A stretch of DNA of 64,000 nucleotides, taken from contig NC_015510.1 of assembly GCF_000212735.1 (NCBI RefSeq), positions 868,001 to 932,000 on the forward strand, given 5' to 3'. Position numbers and translations under genes: made by a program. This document shows, in pieces, positions 27,030-36,762 of the stretch (the stretch's first letter is position 1; every line of letters starts with the position of its first letter). The notes under the pieces were generated by a model, which was given only the letters and a program-made list of their open reading frames with translations, was not told the DNA's origin and searched no databases. Origin of the DNA: Haliscomenobacter hydrossis DSM 1100 (GTDB taxonomy: Bacteria; Bacteroidota; Bacteroidia; Chitinophagales; Saprospiraceae).

Positions 27030-27190
27030 TTCCATCATCAAAGCCCCGTCGACTTTTCCATTTGCTCCGTACACCGGCTACCCACTATTTTGAGCGGTAT
27101 CATAAAGGTAACGCCAAGCTCAACGGCGGCGCGTATCACGGCAATCATATCTTGCTTGTCGCCACCAAGCCCAAACGAAAAACAAAGCAG
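27030..27190 (-). pseudogene. Aldo/keto reductase fragment
   Basis: On the minus strand one frame reads SFGLGGDKQDMIAVIRAAVE followed by LGVTF. Another frame then continues YDTA and, after a stop, VYGANGKVDGAL. This matches the N-terminal part of AKR13-like reductases (consensus SFGYGPA.DKQEMI.LIRAAVE and DTAEVYGP). Both ends and the frame are damaged and nothing downstream of VYG survives. A plus-strand frame of 67 codons overlaps it and is a shadow. Confidence 0.6.
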
Positions 27191-27261
27191 AACTTACGAA
27201 AATCAAATATTCCTGAATTTGCGGGGACTCAGCTGGACATGTCTGTAAACTTTACAGGCGC

Positions 27262-28965
27262 TTAAGCCGTTTTTATGCCCGCCGCCCCCTCCAAGCCCAA
27301 TTCCGCAATGCTTTGCTCGCGCATTTCGACTTTGCGGATTTTTCCCGTGACCGTCATCGGAAAACCATCGGTAAAACGCACGTACTGCGGTATTTTGTAG
27401 TGCGCAATCTGGCCCTGGCAATAAGCCTGGACTTCTTCAACCGTCAGGGTCTCACCCTCTTTCACCCGAATCCAGGCCATCACTGCTTCCACGTATTTGG
27501 CATCGGGTACGCCAATCACCTGCACATCGCTGATCTTGGGATGGGTGTACAAAAACTCCTCGATCTCGCGGGGGTAGATGTTTTCTCCGCCCCGGATGAT
27601 CATGTCTTTGATGCGGCCTACGATTTTAACGTAACCTTCCTCGTCCATCGTAGCGAGGTCGCCGGTGTGCATCCAGCGGGCCTTGTCGATGGCGTTGCGG
27701 GTAGCGGTTTCGTTGTTCCAATAGCCGAGCATCACGCTGTAGCCACGGGTACACAATTCCCCGGGGATGCCACGGGGAACAGTGCGCCCGGTTTCGGGAT
27801 CGATAATTTTGACTTCCAAATGCGGGTGAATTTGTCCCACCGTGCTGACCTGTTTTTCCAGCGGTGTGCCCACCCGGGTTTGGGTGCTCACCGGGCTGGT
27901 TTCAGTCATGCCGTAGGCGATTTCCATTTCGGAAACGTGCATCAGGCTTTGTACTTTTTTCATCACTTCAATCGGACAAGGCGAGCCCGCCATGATGCCC
28001 GTACGCAAGCTGGTCAAATCGTATTGATCAAAATTGGGTAAATCCAGCTCTGCAATAAACATGGTGGGCACGCCAAAAATACCCGTTGCTTTTTCTCGTT
28101 CTACCGCCGCAAGCGTACTGGCGGCATCAAAACCCTCACTGGGATAAACCATAGTAGCACCGTGGGTCACGCAGCCCAAATTGCCCATTACCATACCAAA
28201 GCAGTGGTAGAGCGGCACGGGAATCACCAGTCGGTCTTTTTCGGTAAAATTCATCAACTCCGCCACAAAATAGCCGTTGTTCAAAATGTTGTGGTGGCTC
28301 AAGGTCGCTCCTTTGGGGAAACCAGTGGTGCCAGAGGTATACTGAATATTGATGGCTTCATCAAAAGCCAGGCTACTTTGACGGGCGGCCAGGGCTTCGG
28401 GTGTACTTTTTGAGGATTCCTGTAAAAAATCATCCCAGCGCCACATCCCCGGGTGGTCATCTTCCGATAGGCAGATGAGGGTACGGAGTTGAGGTACCTT
28501 TATGGCGTTTAAATGCCCTTTGGGGCAGTCCTCCAATTCAGGCGCCAGCGCATAGAGCATGTCGGTGAAACGCGAAGTTTTGAACGTGTCAGCGCTGACC
28601 AAGGTGCTGCATTCCGATTGTTTGAGGGCATATTCCAGTTCGTGCAAGCGGTAACTGGGGTTGATGTTGACCAAAATGGCCCCGATTTTGGCGGTGGCAA
28701 ATTGGGTGACGGTCCACTCATAGCGGTTGGGCGACCAAATGCCTACCCGGTCTCCTTTCTGAACACCGAGAGTCAAAAAAGCCTGGGCACAGTCGTCTAC
28801 TACTGCTTTGAATTGGTGGTAAGTAAAACGGATGTCCTGATAGTGAACAATCAAGGCGTCGTGGTGGGGAAAACGCGCCGCAGTATCATCAAGCATATCG
28901 CCGATGGTAATGCCGAGCAAGGGTTTGGTACTGGTACCGCTGATGTAGGAGAGTTGCGTAGACAT
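27262..28965 (-). CDS. AMP-forming acyl-CoA synthetase
   Basis: A 567-residue cytoplasmic enzyme of the ANL superfamily that activates a fatty or other carboxylic acid to its CoA thioester via an acyl-adenylate. The P-loop-like core [18 protein letters not shown] lies near 206-223. The A5 motif [10 protein letters not shown] lies near 350, the A7 aspartate segment [15 protein letters not shown] near 430, and the C-terminal catalytic lysine region [10 protein letters not shown] near 545. Overall it resembles FadD/FcsA-type medium- to long-chain ligases. It is a single gene on the minus strand, and the long 5' region (28966-29451) is shared with the divergent SusC gene. Confidence 0.93.
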   Translation of the reverse strand: MSTQLSYISGTSTKPLLGITIGDMLDDTAARFPHHDALIVHYQDIRFTYHQFKAVVDDCAQAFLTLGVQKGDRVGIWSPNRYEWTVTQFATAKIGAILVNINPSYRLHELEYALKQSECSTLVSADTFKTSRFTDMLYALAPELEDCPKGHLNAIKVPQLRTLICLSEDDHPGMWRWDDFLQESSKSTPEALAARQSSLAFDEAINIQYTSGTTGFPKGATLSHHNILNNGYFVAELMNFTEKDRLVIPVPLYHCFGMVMGNLGCVTHGATMVYPSEGFDAASTLAAVEREKATGIFGVPTMFIAELDLPNFDQYDLTSLRTGIMAGSPCPIEVMKKVQSLMHVSEMEIAYGMTETSPVSTQTRVGTPLEKQVSTVGQIHPHLEVKIIDPETGRTVPRGIPGELCTRGYSVMLGYWNNETATRNAIDKARWMHTGDLATMDEEGYVKIVGRIKDMIIRGGENIYPREIEEFLYTHPKISDVQVIGVPDAKYVEAVMAWIRVKEGETLTVEEVQAYCQGQIAHYKIPQYVRFTDGFPMTVTGKIRKVEMREQSIAELGLEGAAGIKTA

Positions 28966-29300
28966 ATCGATAGATTTCGAATAAACACTTAAATTAAGCT
29001 TTCCAGGATTCGGAATATAAAATGTGAATATCTGCTATTTAAAGAAGAAAAACATCTAAAAATATCTTTCAAAAAAATATTGCTTCAAAATAGGAAGTTA
29101 GAAGAATCAATTGTAAGTTTGACAATTAATGAGGCCCAAAAATTTGGACAAGACACAATATTCACTCTTAAAAGGCTTTAAGGCCATTCGGTTCTTTTAA
29201 AGTTCAAGCTAAACTATTGCTTACAAACTCATCATTTCCCTTTGAAATGGGCGCATGGGTAATGACTGGAATGCCTGATTGGTTTTAATTTTTTTGCTAA

Positions 29301-29352
29301 AAATTCAATCGATTTCAAGTATTTTTTAAGCAAAAAAATTCAATCGATTTCA
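29301..29352. promoter_or_regulatory. Direct repeat AAATTCAATCGATTTCA, twice
   Basis: The 17-mer AAATTCAATCGATTTCA is at 29301-29317 and again at 29336-29352, 35 bases apart start to start, about 100-150 bases upstream of the SusC start. Each copy has the self-complementary core AATCGATT. Two identical half-symmetric sites fit a dimeric or tetrameric regulator of the LacI or GntR type. The remainder of the 486-base gap shows no gene or structure. Confidence 0.55.
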
Positions 29353-29451
29353 CGGCGGAAATTCACTGGAGGACAATGGGTTACACCTTGTTCAAGGCTG
29401 GTGATTTATGTCCGCCTTTGATATATTTTCTCATTTAAATCCATTAACCCT

Positions 29452-32400
29452 ATGATGCGACTAAACAAACTCGTTGTTTTAGTCTTGGCTTTTTTTTGCT
29501 GTCACCTAACAGTAATTGCACAACAGGTAACAGGGAAAGTTACTGCCAATGACGGAACTCCTTTGCTTGGAGTAAACATTTCCGTCAAAGAGACCAAAAC
29601 TGGTACTATTTCAGAATCGAATGGAGCATTCCAAATTGCTGCCTCTCCAGGTAACACTTTGGTTTTTAGCTACATCGGATTTGCGACCTACGAAGTTACA
29701 CTTGGCAATGAAAAGAATGTGGATGTCACGCTGAAAGAAGATGCTCAAAGCCTGACGGAAGTAGTGGTAACCGCGCTGGGTGTCCAAAGGGAATCCAAGA
29801 AATTGGGCTATTCCGTAACCGCGGTGAATACAGATCAGCTCACCCAAAACAGAACGACTAACGTGATGGAGTCGCTGGAAGGTCGGGTGGCAGGTCTGAA
29901 TATTACCCCTCCGGCGGCCGGTGCAGGGTCCAGTATGCAGATACGTTTACGCGGGCAAGCTGCGTTTGCAGGAGCAAACAACGCCCCTTTGATTGTCATC
30001 AATGGGCTTCCGATTGATCAGGGTGCTCGGGGTGTGAATGGTTTGGGAACCCCACGTGACCTTGGTGATAACTTGTCAAACGTTAACCCGGATGATATAG
30101 AAAGTATGACCGTATTGAAGGGCGCAACTGCTGCGGCAATTTATGGTGCCAGAGCCGCCAACGGTGCCATCATCATCACCACCAAATCTGGCCGAAAGAA
30201 TCAGGGTATCGGCGTGGAATATAGCTCCAATTACTCGACCCAACACGCACTGAATTTCTTTGATTTCCAGACGGAATACGGTCAAGGTACCGGAGGAAAA
30301 AGACCAACGAGTGGCGCAAACGCGGCGACTACGGGTCATTTTGCCTGGGGCGAGCGCTTGGATGGAGTACCCACGCCCATATTTGATGGTTCTTTGCAGC
30401 CTTACTCGGCTAATCCAGACAATCTTTTTGGCTTTTTACAGACAGGAACAGACTTCACCAATACGATTGCTATGTCTGGTGGCGGAGCGAATGGAAGCTT
30501 CAGGGCTTCATTTTCCAACACGGATGCTGAAGGCATCACTCCAAACAATGAGTACAATAGGAAGATTGCCAATGTAGGGATCAATCACAACATTTCTAAA
30601 AAACTCAAGCTGCAGTTGAACATTAACTACACCAATGAGCAACAGGTTAACCCACCACAAATTGGTACACAAGGGCCAGGAGCTGTAAACTTTTTTACCA
30701 GACTAGCTACGTCCATTCCACTATCAGCTTTGAAAAATAGTGCAATAGCGGCCAATGGAACGGAGACGCTGACTTCCGGTTTTCAGGGTACCTTATTGAA
30801 CCCCTATTATGCTTTAGCAGTGGGTCAACGTTATGAAACGAACAGAGATCGGTTTTTGTCAACCGCTACTTTAAGGTATGATCTGACCGATTGGTTGTAT
30901 GTGCAGGGTAGATACAACTATGACTTTGCTCTGACTTTTACGGAGTCTCACGATCCGGGAGGGATAGGTACCAGCGTGCCAACCAATGCGGATGGTACTT
31001 TTAAAGGAGGATATAATTTGTCGGAGAGTAAAGGAACGGATGTAAATGCTGATTTCCTGGTCGGTGGTGGCAAAGAGTTTGGTAAGTTTTCAGTAGATGC
31101 CAATGTTGGTGGAAACACCTGGAGGGTCAAAAACAACGGCTTTAATCAAAGTTCGTCAAACTTTATCGTCCGTGATCTTTATTCCATCGGAAACGGTAGT
31201 GTTCGCAATCAGGGTTATGGTTTTTCCCAATACAGGGTTAATTCACTGTATGGCTGGGCCGAACTTGGGTACAACAACCTGCTTTACCTCAACTTTACTG
31301 GCAGACAAGATTGGTTCTCCGTCCTGAATCCAGAGGACAACAGCGAGCTTTACCAATCTGTTTCGGGTAGTTTTATTTTCTCCGAGTTGATGAAAAACCA
31401 GACCTGGCTTTCATACGGTAAGTTGAGGGCTTCCTGGGCAGAAGTAGGTAGCTCAAATGGGGTAAATCCCTACGACGGGGTGCTGACTTATGGGATCAGT
31501 CAAAACCAATTCCAAGGCCAAACGACTGCTGGTATTTCAGGAAACTCTGCACCCAACCGGTTCTTACGGCCATTTAGTGTAGAAGAGAAAGAAATTGGCA
31601 TTGAACTGAGGATGTTTGGCAATCGCGTAACACTGGACGTTTCGGCTTTTGACAAAATAACCACCGATCAGGTATTGGATGTTCAATTGTCCAATACTTC
31701 CGGATACAACAGTTCTAAGGAAAATCTTGGTTCCTTAAAGAATAGTGGCTTGGAATTCTTGGTTGAAGTTAAACCCATCCAAACCCCCAATTTCAGCTGG
31801 ACAAGTTCCTGGAATCATGCCTTTCTGGCTACAAAAGTACTTTCAGTTGGTGCGCCAAGTGAGATCATTGTGCTCAACTGGGGGGCTACTGGAAATGAGT
31901 TCATTGGGCAACTACGGTATGTAGAAGGGCTACCCATGAACCAGGTTTATGCAAGAACCTATTTAAAAAATGAAGAAGGCCAGATTCTCCTCACCGACCA
32001 AGGTCGTTTAATTCCAACTACGGACTACGTAAGTTTTGGTAGCTCGATTCCTAAACACACTGGTGGTTGGAACAATGCATTTACCTATAAAAACTTGAGT
32101 ATCAACATCCACTTTGATTACAAGTTAGGTGGGGTCGTCATCTCTTCGACGGCTTTGAATGCGAACAGACAAGGACACTCCAAGCAGTCTTTGGTTGGTC
32201 GTAGGGAGGGAGAAAAGGGTGTTGTATTCCCTGGTGTTTACCGATCAAATGAACAGCCCAATACCACGGCGGTTGATCCAGCTACATTTTATGCAGATTA
32301 CCGCAACAATCAAATGGGCGATATCGTGACCTTTAAGTCTGATTTTGTCAAGCTGAGAAACGTATCGATATCCTATAATCTTACCGATTTGATGCGGAAA

Positions 32401-32592
32401 TCAAATGTCCTTGGGTTCATCAAGGGGCTATCGGTGACTGCTTCTTGTCGAAATGCGGCACTGCTTTACAAGGATATACCTGACCTCGATCCAGAAGCCA
32501 TTCAATCATCGGGAGACTTCAGGTCTGGTTATGAGAACACCTCTCTGCCAACCACCCGCAATTTCAATTTTAGTCTTAATGCCAAATTCTAA
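29452..32592 (+). CDS. SusC-like TonB-dependent outer-membrane transporter (locus 1)
   Basis: A 1046-residue protein with a Sec signal (residues 1-24), an N-terminal carboxypeptidase-D regulatory-like domain (about 25-105), a plug domain beginning EVVVTALGVQ (about 105-230) and a 22-strand barrel to the C-terminal aromatic residue (NFSLNAKF). It imports oligomers or bound ligands in cooperation with the SusD partner, whose start codon overlaps its stop by one base. It is the first gene of the catabolic region that runs to 48.1 kb. The substrate is unknown, but the neighbours point to sugar acids, lactones or phenolic esters. Confidence 0.93.
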   Translation: MMRLNKLVVLVLAFFCCHLTVIAQQVTGKVTANDGTPLLGVNISVKETKTGTISESNGAFQIAASPGNTLVFSYIGFATYEVTLGNEKNVDVTLKEDAQSLTEVVVTALGVQRESKKLGYSVTAVNTDQLTQNRTTNVMESLEGRVAGLNITPPAAGAGSSMQIRLRGQAAFAGANNAPLIVINGLPIDQGARGVNGLGTPRDLGDNLSNVNPDDIESMTVLKGATAAAIYGARAANGAIIITTKSGRKNQGIGVEYSSNYSTQHALNFFDFQTEYGQGTGGKRPTSGANAATTGHFAWGERLDGVPTPIFDGSLQPYSANPDNLFGFLQTGTDFTNTIAMSGGGANGSFRASFSNTDAEGITPNNEYNRKIANVGINHNISKKLKLQLNINYTNEQQVNPPQIGTQGPGAVNFFTRLATSIPLSALKNSAIAANGTETLTSGFQGTLLNPYYALAVGQRYETNRDRFLSTATLRYDLTDWLYVQGRYNYDFALTFTESHDPGGIGTSVPTNADGTFKGGYNLSESKGTDVNADFLVGGGKEFGKFSVDANVGGNTWRVKNNGFNQSSSNFIVRDLYSIGNGSVRNQGYGFSQYRVNSLYGWAELGYNNLLYLNFTGRQDWFSVLNPEDNSELYQSVSGSFIFSELMKNQTWLSYGKLRASWAEVGSSNGVNPYDGVLTYGISQNQFQGQTTAGISGNSAPNRFLRPFSVEEKEIGIELRMFGNRVTLDVSAFDKITTDQVLDVQLSNTSGYNSSKENLGSLKNSGLEFLVEVKPIQTPNFSWTSSWNHAFLATKVLSVGAPSEIIVLNWGATGNEFIGQLRYVEGLPMNQVYARTYLKNEEGQILLTDQGRLIPTTDYVSFGSSIPKHTGGWNNAFTYKNLSINIHFDYKLGGVVISSTALNANRQGHSKQSLVGRREGEKGVVFPGVYRSNEQPNTTAVDPATFYADYRNNQMGDIVTFKSDFVKLRNVSISYNLTDLMRKSNVLGFIKGLSVTASCRNAALLYKDIPDLDPEAIQSSGDFRSGYENTSLPTTRNFNFSLNAKF

Positions 32593-34166
32593 TGTCTATG
32601 AAACAGTTTAAAGGACTTTTGCTGACCAGTGCAATTTTCTTCTTGCTGGGAGGTTGCGATAAGGATTTTGTAGAGTTAAACACGAATCCTTATGCCGTAA
32701 CCGATCTTGATCCAGCGCTTTTGTTTGTTGGTGCTCAACGCTCGCACCTGGGTGGATGGGAAACAGAACACACGATTGTTCAGCACTTTGTGAACCCCTT
32801 CAACTCAGGAGCCACGCTTGGCCCGAATTTTAATGCCGACATCGACAACTTCAACAATGGAAAATGGGACGGTTCTTATCCCAACATCATCAAAAACCTG
32901 GTTCAAGCCCTTTCACTTTTAGAAGGGAGTAGTGGCCGGGTAAACTTACAAAGCATGTTGCGCATCTGGAAGGCCCAGGTATTCATGGGTTTGGTAGATA
33001 CCCATGCAGATATTCCTTACTTCAACGCAGGACAGGCTTTTCTTAAAGGTAGTGAGTATTTCTTCCCAGCCTATGACGATGATGCAGCCATTTACGCAGA
33101 TCTGGAAAAGGAACTCAGAGAGGCTATCGCGGCGCTGAATCCTAGTGGCGACTTTGTTTCAGCTGATCTCTTTTTTGGTGCGAATGGATCTGTTAAAACC
33201 ACTACTGCCACAGCACAGGTGGACAAGTGGAAAAAACTGGGTAATTCGTTGTTGCTGAGATTGGGCATGCGGTATTCAAAGTTGGATGCAAACAAAGCCA
33301 AGACGATTGTTACAGACGCGTTTAACGGCGGAGTGATGAAATCCAATGATGATAATGCCTGGGTTAAGTACGATGGTACCCTCTTTACCAATGGAGCCAA
33401 CGGGGGGCTGGTCAACAACAACCCTTATTTCTACTATGCTGCCGAGCCTTTAGTGGAGCAATTGAAAACAACAGCGGATCCACGTGGGCCATTTATCGTT
33501 GCCACTTATGCCAACCCCTCAAATCCATTGGCTGACCCTGCCCCAAATACTAGCCTGGCAAGCCAGTTTGGTGTGCCTGTAGGGGTAATCAATACCGATC
33601 TGACCAAGCCAGCCTATCGCGGTGCCAAAGGTGGCGGGTACAACTATTCACAAATGAATGTGGGGGTGGTTGCCTCTTTAACTGCTCCTGATTTTTGGGT
33701 GACTTATCCGGAAGTTTCCTTACTCCTCGCCGAAGCTGCACAAAGAGGTTGGATTGCCGGGGGAGAAACCGCTGCCAAACAATATTACGAAGATGGCATC
33801 AAAGCAGACATCAAACGCTATGCACTGTATCCAAAATCTTCCACGGTTTCTGATGCAGACATCGCTACTTTTCTGGCCAGTCCAGGGATCGCTTATAATG
33901 CGGCGGATGCGCTCAAGCTGATCAACACCCAACTTTGGATTGCCTACATAAGAAATGGAACCCAGGCTTGGGCCAATTTCAGAAGAAGTGGCTTTCCTGC
34001 TTTGAGTCCAAATCGCTTCAATAACCTGCTCAACGGTGGATTCGTCAGGCGATTGTCTTATCCTGATTATGAGTTGGCTCAAAATCGGACGAACTACCAG
34101 AATGCAGTCAAGGCCATCGGTGGTACGGATAATTTGACGACAAGGGTATTTTGGGATAAAGAATAG
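32592..34166 (+). CDS. SusD-like_2 substrate-binding lipoprotein (locus 1)
   Basis: A 524-residue outer-membrane lipoprotein with a lipobox (LLGGC, Cys near 22). The N-terminal LNTNPYAVTDLDPALLFV pattern and the TPR-like helices place it in the SusD-like_2 (PF12771-type) branch rather than the classical SusD_RagB branch used by the second pair at 52 kb. It caps the SusC channel and binds substrate. The ATG overlaps the SusC stop codon (TAATG), a sign of translational coupling. It is followed by a bidirectional hairpin terminator. Confidence 0.9.
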   Translation: MSMKQFKGLLLTSAIFFLLGGCDKDFVELNTNPYAVTDLDPALLFVGAQRSHLGGWETEHTIVQHFVNPFNSGATLGPNFNADIDNFNNGKWDGSYPNIIKNLVQALSLLEGSSGRVNLQSMLRIWKAQVFMGLVDTHADIPYFNAGQAFLKGSEYFFPAYDDDAAIYADLEKELREAIAALNPSGDFVSADLFFGANGSVKTTTATAQVDKWKKLGNSLLLRLGMRYSKLDANKAKTIVTDAFNGGVMKSNDDNAWVKYDGTLFTNGANGGLVNNNPYFYYAAEPLVEQLKTTADPRGPFIVATYANPSNPLADPAPNTSLASQFGVPVGVINTDLTKPAYRGAKGGGYNYSQMNVGVVASLTAPDFWVTYPEVSLLLAEAAQRGWIAGGETAAKQYYEDGIKADIKRYALYPKSSTVSDADIATFLASPGIAYNAADALKLINTQLWIAYIRNGTQAWANFRRSGFPALSPNRFNNLLNGGFVRRLSYPDYELAQNRTNYQNAVKAIGGTDNLTTRVFWDKE

Positions 34167-34245
34167 ACTTGAAGTGAGTTGATAATCAAGTCATTGAACT
34201 ATTTTTTAATTGTTTTGACATAGACCCCATTATTTGTTTTTTGAG

Positions 34246-34302
34246 TTAAGTGCTCCCATTACACAGTCCACCTTCGGCGGCTGCGTAATGGGAGTATTTA
34301 AG
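34246..34302. terminator. Bidirectional hairpin terminator
   Basis: Stem CTCCCATTAC (34253-34262) / GTAATGGGAG (34285-34294), extended outward by TTAAG and CTTAA-like flanks. A and T tracts on both sides suit termination of the convergent SusD and dehydratase genes. Confidence 0.75.
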
Positions 34303-34317
34303 AAATTAAACCCTTTT

Positions 34318-35607
34318 TTATTCAAAAAATGGTATCCCCTGAGCGGCATATTTTTTCAAACCTTCTTCATTTACACTCACCCCAATACCTGGCTTGTCCG
34401 ATACTTTGATGAAGCCTTTTTCTACAAATTCTGGACCATCAAAATTGACAATCTCTTTCCACATTACATCTTTGTGGTAATAAATCTGCCATTCCAAAAT
34501 CATAAAATTGGGCACGGAGGCACATACGTGGGCAGCCGCCATTGCGCCCAGATAAGAAGCCACCATGTGGGGTGCAAAAGGCACATAATACAAATTGGCC
34601 AGGTTCGCAATGCGTTGACCTTCACCCAGTCCACCTGCTTTTTGCAGATCCGGCATGACGATATCTACCGCGCCTTTTTCCAACAAGGGTCGGAAGCCAT
34701 AAGCCAAATAATGGTTCTCACCCGCACAAATTGGCGTGCTGGTCGATTTAGTGATTTCCGCGTAAGCATCAACGTTCTCAGCCGGGATGGGCTCTTCCAA
34801 CCACATCAGGTTCAATGGCTCCAATACTTTAGCCGCGCGCTGGCCAGTGGGGAAGTCATAACGCCCGTGCATGTCGGCACAAATGTCAATATTCGGCCCT
34901 ACCGCTTGCCGGGCAGCAGCCATTTGGTCATACATTCTCTGGATTTCAGCGGGCCCGGCGGTCCAGTTGTAGCGGTCGTACTTGTTGGGGTCGTTGCCCT
35001 GATCCAGGTCAAATTTTACAGCAGTCATCCCCATTGCAACGGCCTCTTTTGCAGCGGCAGCAAAGTCTTCTGGCTTAGGCAACTGGTTCTGATACAGTGC
35101 CGTATCCATGTAAACCCGCACCTTATCGCGAAACTTACCGCCCAATAGCTGATATACTGGAACGTTCAGCGCTTTCCCAGCCAAATCCCATAGGGCAGTT
35201 TCAATTCCAGACAACACCGCGATGTACATACCTGCCTGCGCGCCTCCAAAAACCCCACCTTTTCTAATCTGATCGAATATCCGGTGGACGTTAAGTGGGC
35301 TCTGGTCTCTCAGCATCATCCCAAAACGTTTGGCTAAATGATAGGCACCTCCTACTGCATCCACCCCTTCTCCATAACCGACAATATCCTGATTGGTGGT
35401 GATTTTGATGAACATTCTTCCTCCGCCTCTCAGGTAGGCAACTTGGACATCTTTGATTTTTAGATCAGAAGGAGCTGACAACTTAGGGTTGACGTCCACC
35501 GCATTGGTATACCCTTTGCCAAAAGTTTGGGTTAGCCCCGTAAACCCCATTGCACCAACCAAGGCGCTTTTGCTCAAAAACGAACGTCTTGAAGATGTTT
35601 TTTTCAT
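34318..35607 (-). CDS. Tat-exported enolase-superfamily sugar-acid dehydratase
   Basis: A 429-residue member of the mandelate racemase/muconate lactonising branch of the enolase superfamily. A Tat signal is visible (SSRRSFLSKSALVGAMG). The capping N-terminal domain and the barrel with metal ligands can be seen: Asp in ADMHGRYD near 242, Glu in WLEEPI near 270 and Glu in CAGENH near 295, with the general-base His in FAPHMV near 345. Closest in style to galactonate/gluconate dehydratases. Family members are normally cytoplasmic, so export is unusual. It is probably co-transcribed with the RraA gene 34 bases upstream. Confidence 0.88.
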   Translation of the reverse strand: MKKTSSRRSFLSKSALVGAMGFTGLTQTFGKGYTNAVDVNPKLSAPSDLKIKDVQVAYLRGGGRMFIKITTNQDIVGYGEGVDAVGGAYHLAKRFGMMLRDQSPLNVHRIFDQIRKGGVFGGAQAGMYIAVLSGIETALWDLAGKALNVPVYQLLGGKFRDKVRVYMDTALYQNQLPKPEDFAAAAKEAVAMGMTAVKFDLDQGNDPNKYDRYNWTAGPAEIQRMYDQMAAARQAVGPNIDICADMHGRYDFPTGQRAAKVLEPLNLMWLEEPIPAENVDAYAEITKSTSTPICAGENHYLAYGFRPLLEKGAVDIVMPDLQKAGGLGEGQRIANLANLYYVPFAPHMVASYLGAMAAAHVCASVPNFMILEWQIYYHKDVMWKEIVNFDGPEFVEKGFIKVSDKPGIGVSVNEEGLKKYAAQGIPFFE

Positions 35608-35641
35608 GTTTATAGTTTAATAAATGATGATGAACTTGAAC

Positions 35642-36598
35642 CTACCAAGTTCTGGTTTTAAGCAGTTCCTCCACCCGCTCGGGTGATACTGGAAGCTTCA
35701 TTTTGTTGTCCTTCAACCACTGAGAAAAATCTTTCTCAATCTCATCTGACCAGCGGGTATCGATTTGCCCGGCGGTGTATTTTTTCTCCCGCAATCTGGC
35801 GTGACCAAACATGTCTCTTAGCCGAACGATTTCTGAAGATTCAACTACTTGCTGGGCCAGGTGTGCCGGAATAAAAATCACCCCACCATCTCTGGCCAGC
35901 ACCACGTCGCCCGGCATTACCGTAGCTGTCCCGATTCGAGTGGGCGTGTTGATGCCAATCAACGTGGTATTCAATCGGGGAACCCGGTCATTGGGGCCAA
36001 GGCTGCCAAAGTGATGCGAGGGATGGTAAGTTTTGAAGTAGACGGTAAAATCTGCCATTTCTTTCATTCCGTTGACGTCTCTGATTGGCCCATCATAAAT
36101 AAAGCCATTGCCAGATCTACCAAGAATAGAGTTGGCCAGGTTGTCGCCCACGGTTGGGCCATCGATTTCAGCACCGTGGTGGTCTACCACATACACGTCG
36201 CCGGGTTGGAGCATGTCGATGGGCCAGGCATTGGGGGAGAGAATCCGACCATCCTTTTTACCTTTTTCCTGAATGGCCTTGTGGATGTCTGGTCTGCCGG
36301 GAATAAATGTAGCCGTTAAAGCTCTGCCGACCAACACTCCTTCAGGGTGGACTTGCATCCAATTCCCTTCGTATTGATAATTGAAACCAGCGCCTCGACA
36401 GGTCGCCCAAGCTTCCTCCAGCGTGACCGATTTCATCCTTTTTAAAATGTCGTCGGAAACTTTAGGCCTCCCATCAGCCAATCGTTCCCCTTTCCACTCT
36501 GGAGTAAGATAGGCCAATTCTTCTTTGGACATCTGCTGCCCCTGAAGCATTAGCGGGAGCATTGCTAAAAGGCCCCAAAACTTGATCAAGGTTTTCAT
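35642..36598 (-). CDS. Exported RraA-family aldolase-like protein (copy 1)
   Basis: The start at 36598 opens a Sec signal (MKTLIKFWGLLAMLPLMLQG), giving 318 residues. The core is an RraA/dimethylmenaquinone-methyltransferase-like domain. The 4-hydroxy-4-methyl-2-oxoglutarate aldolase signature Arg-Asp (DGPIRDV) is kept near residue 170, and GDVVLARDGGVIFIPAHL near 245-262. Such proteins cleave 2-keto-4-hydroxy acids to pyruvate with a divalent metal; the RNase E inhibitor RraA is a relative without that role here. Signal-bearing RraA homologues are specific to Bacteroidota and a few other phyla. It is the first gene of an operon with the dehydratase. Confidence 0.85.
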   Translation of the reverse strand: MKTLIKFWGLLAMLPLMLQGQQMSKEELAYLTPEWKGERLADGRPKVSDDILKRMKSVTLEEAWATCRGAGFNYQYEGNWMQVHPEGVLVGRALTATFIPGRPDIHKAIQEKGKKDGRILSPNAWPIDMLQPGDVYVVDHHGAEIDGPTVGDNLANSILGRSGNGFIYDGPIRDVNGMKEMADFTVYFKTYHPSHHFGSLGPNDRVPRLNTTLIGINTPTRIGTATVMPGDVVLARDGGVIFIPAHLAQQVVESSEIVRLRDMFGHARLREKKYTAGQIDTRWSDEIEKDFSQWLKDNKMKLPVSPERVEELLKTRTW

Positions 36599-36762
36599 GT
36601 TGAAAAAGATTTTAATGTTTTTTTGTTTGTTCAAAATAGGTTCAAGCAAGGTTAAGGAATTGAACTCAATTTAGCAAAAGAATAACTGTTTTTTTTACAA
36701 TTATTAATCTAAAAATGAAATAAAATTGCTAGATTCATCCCATCAACAAAACATAATAAATT

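Noticed and set aside
27062-27265. 67-codon plus-strand ORF with basic, gene-like sequence
   Set aside because: The opposite strand reads as an aldo/keto reductase fragment, so this frame is its shadow.
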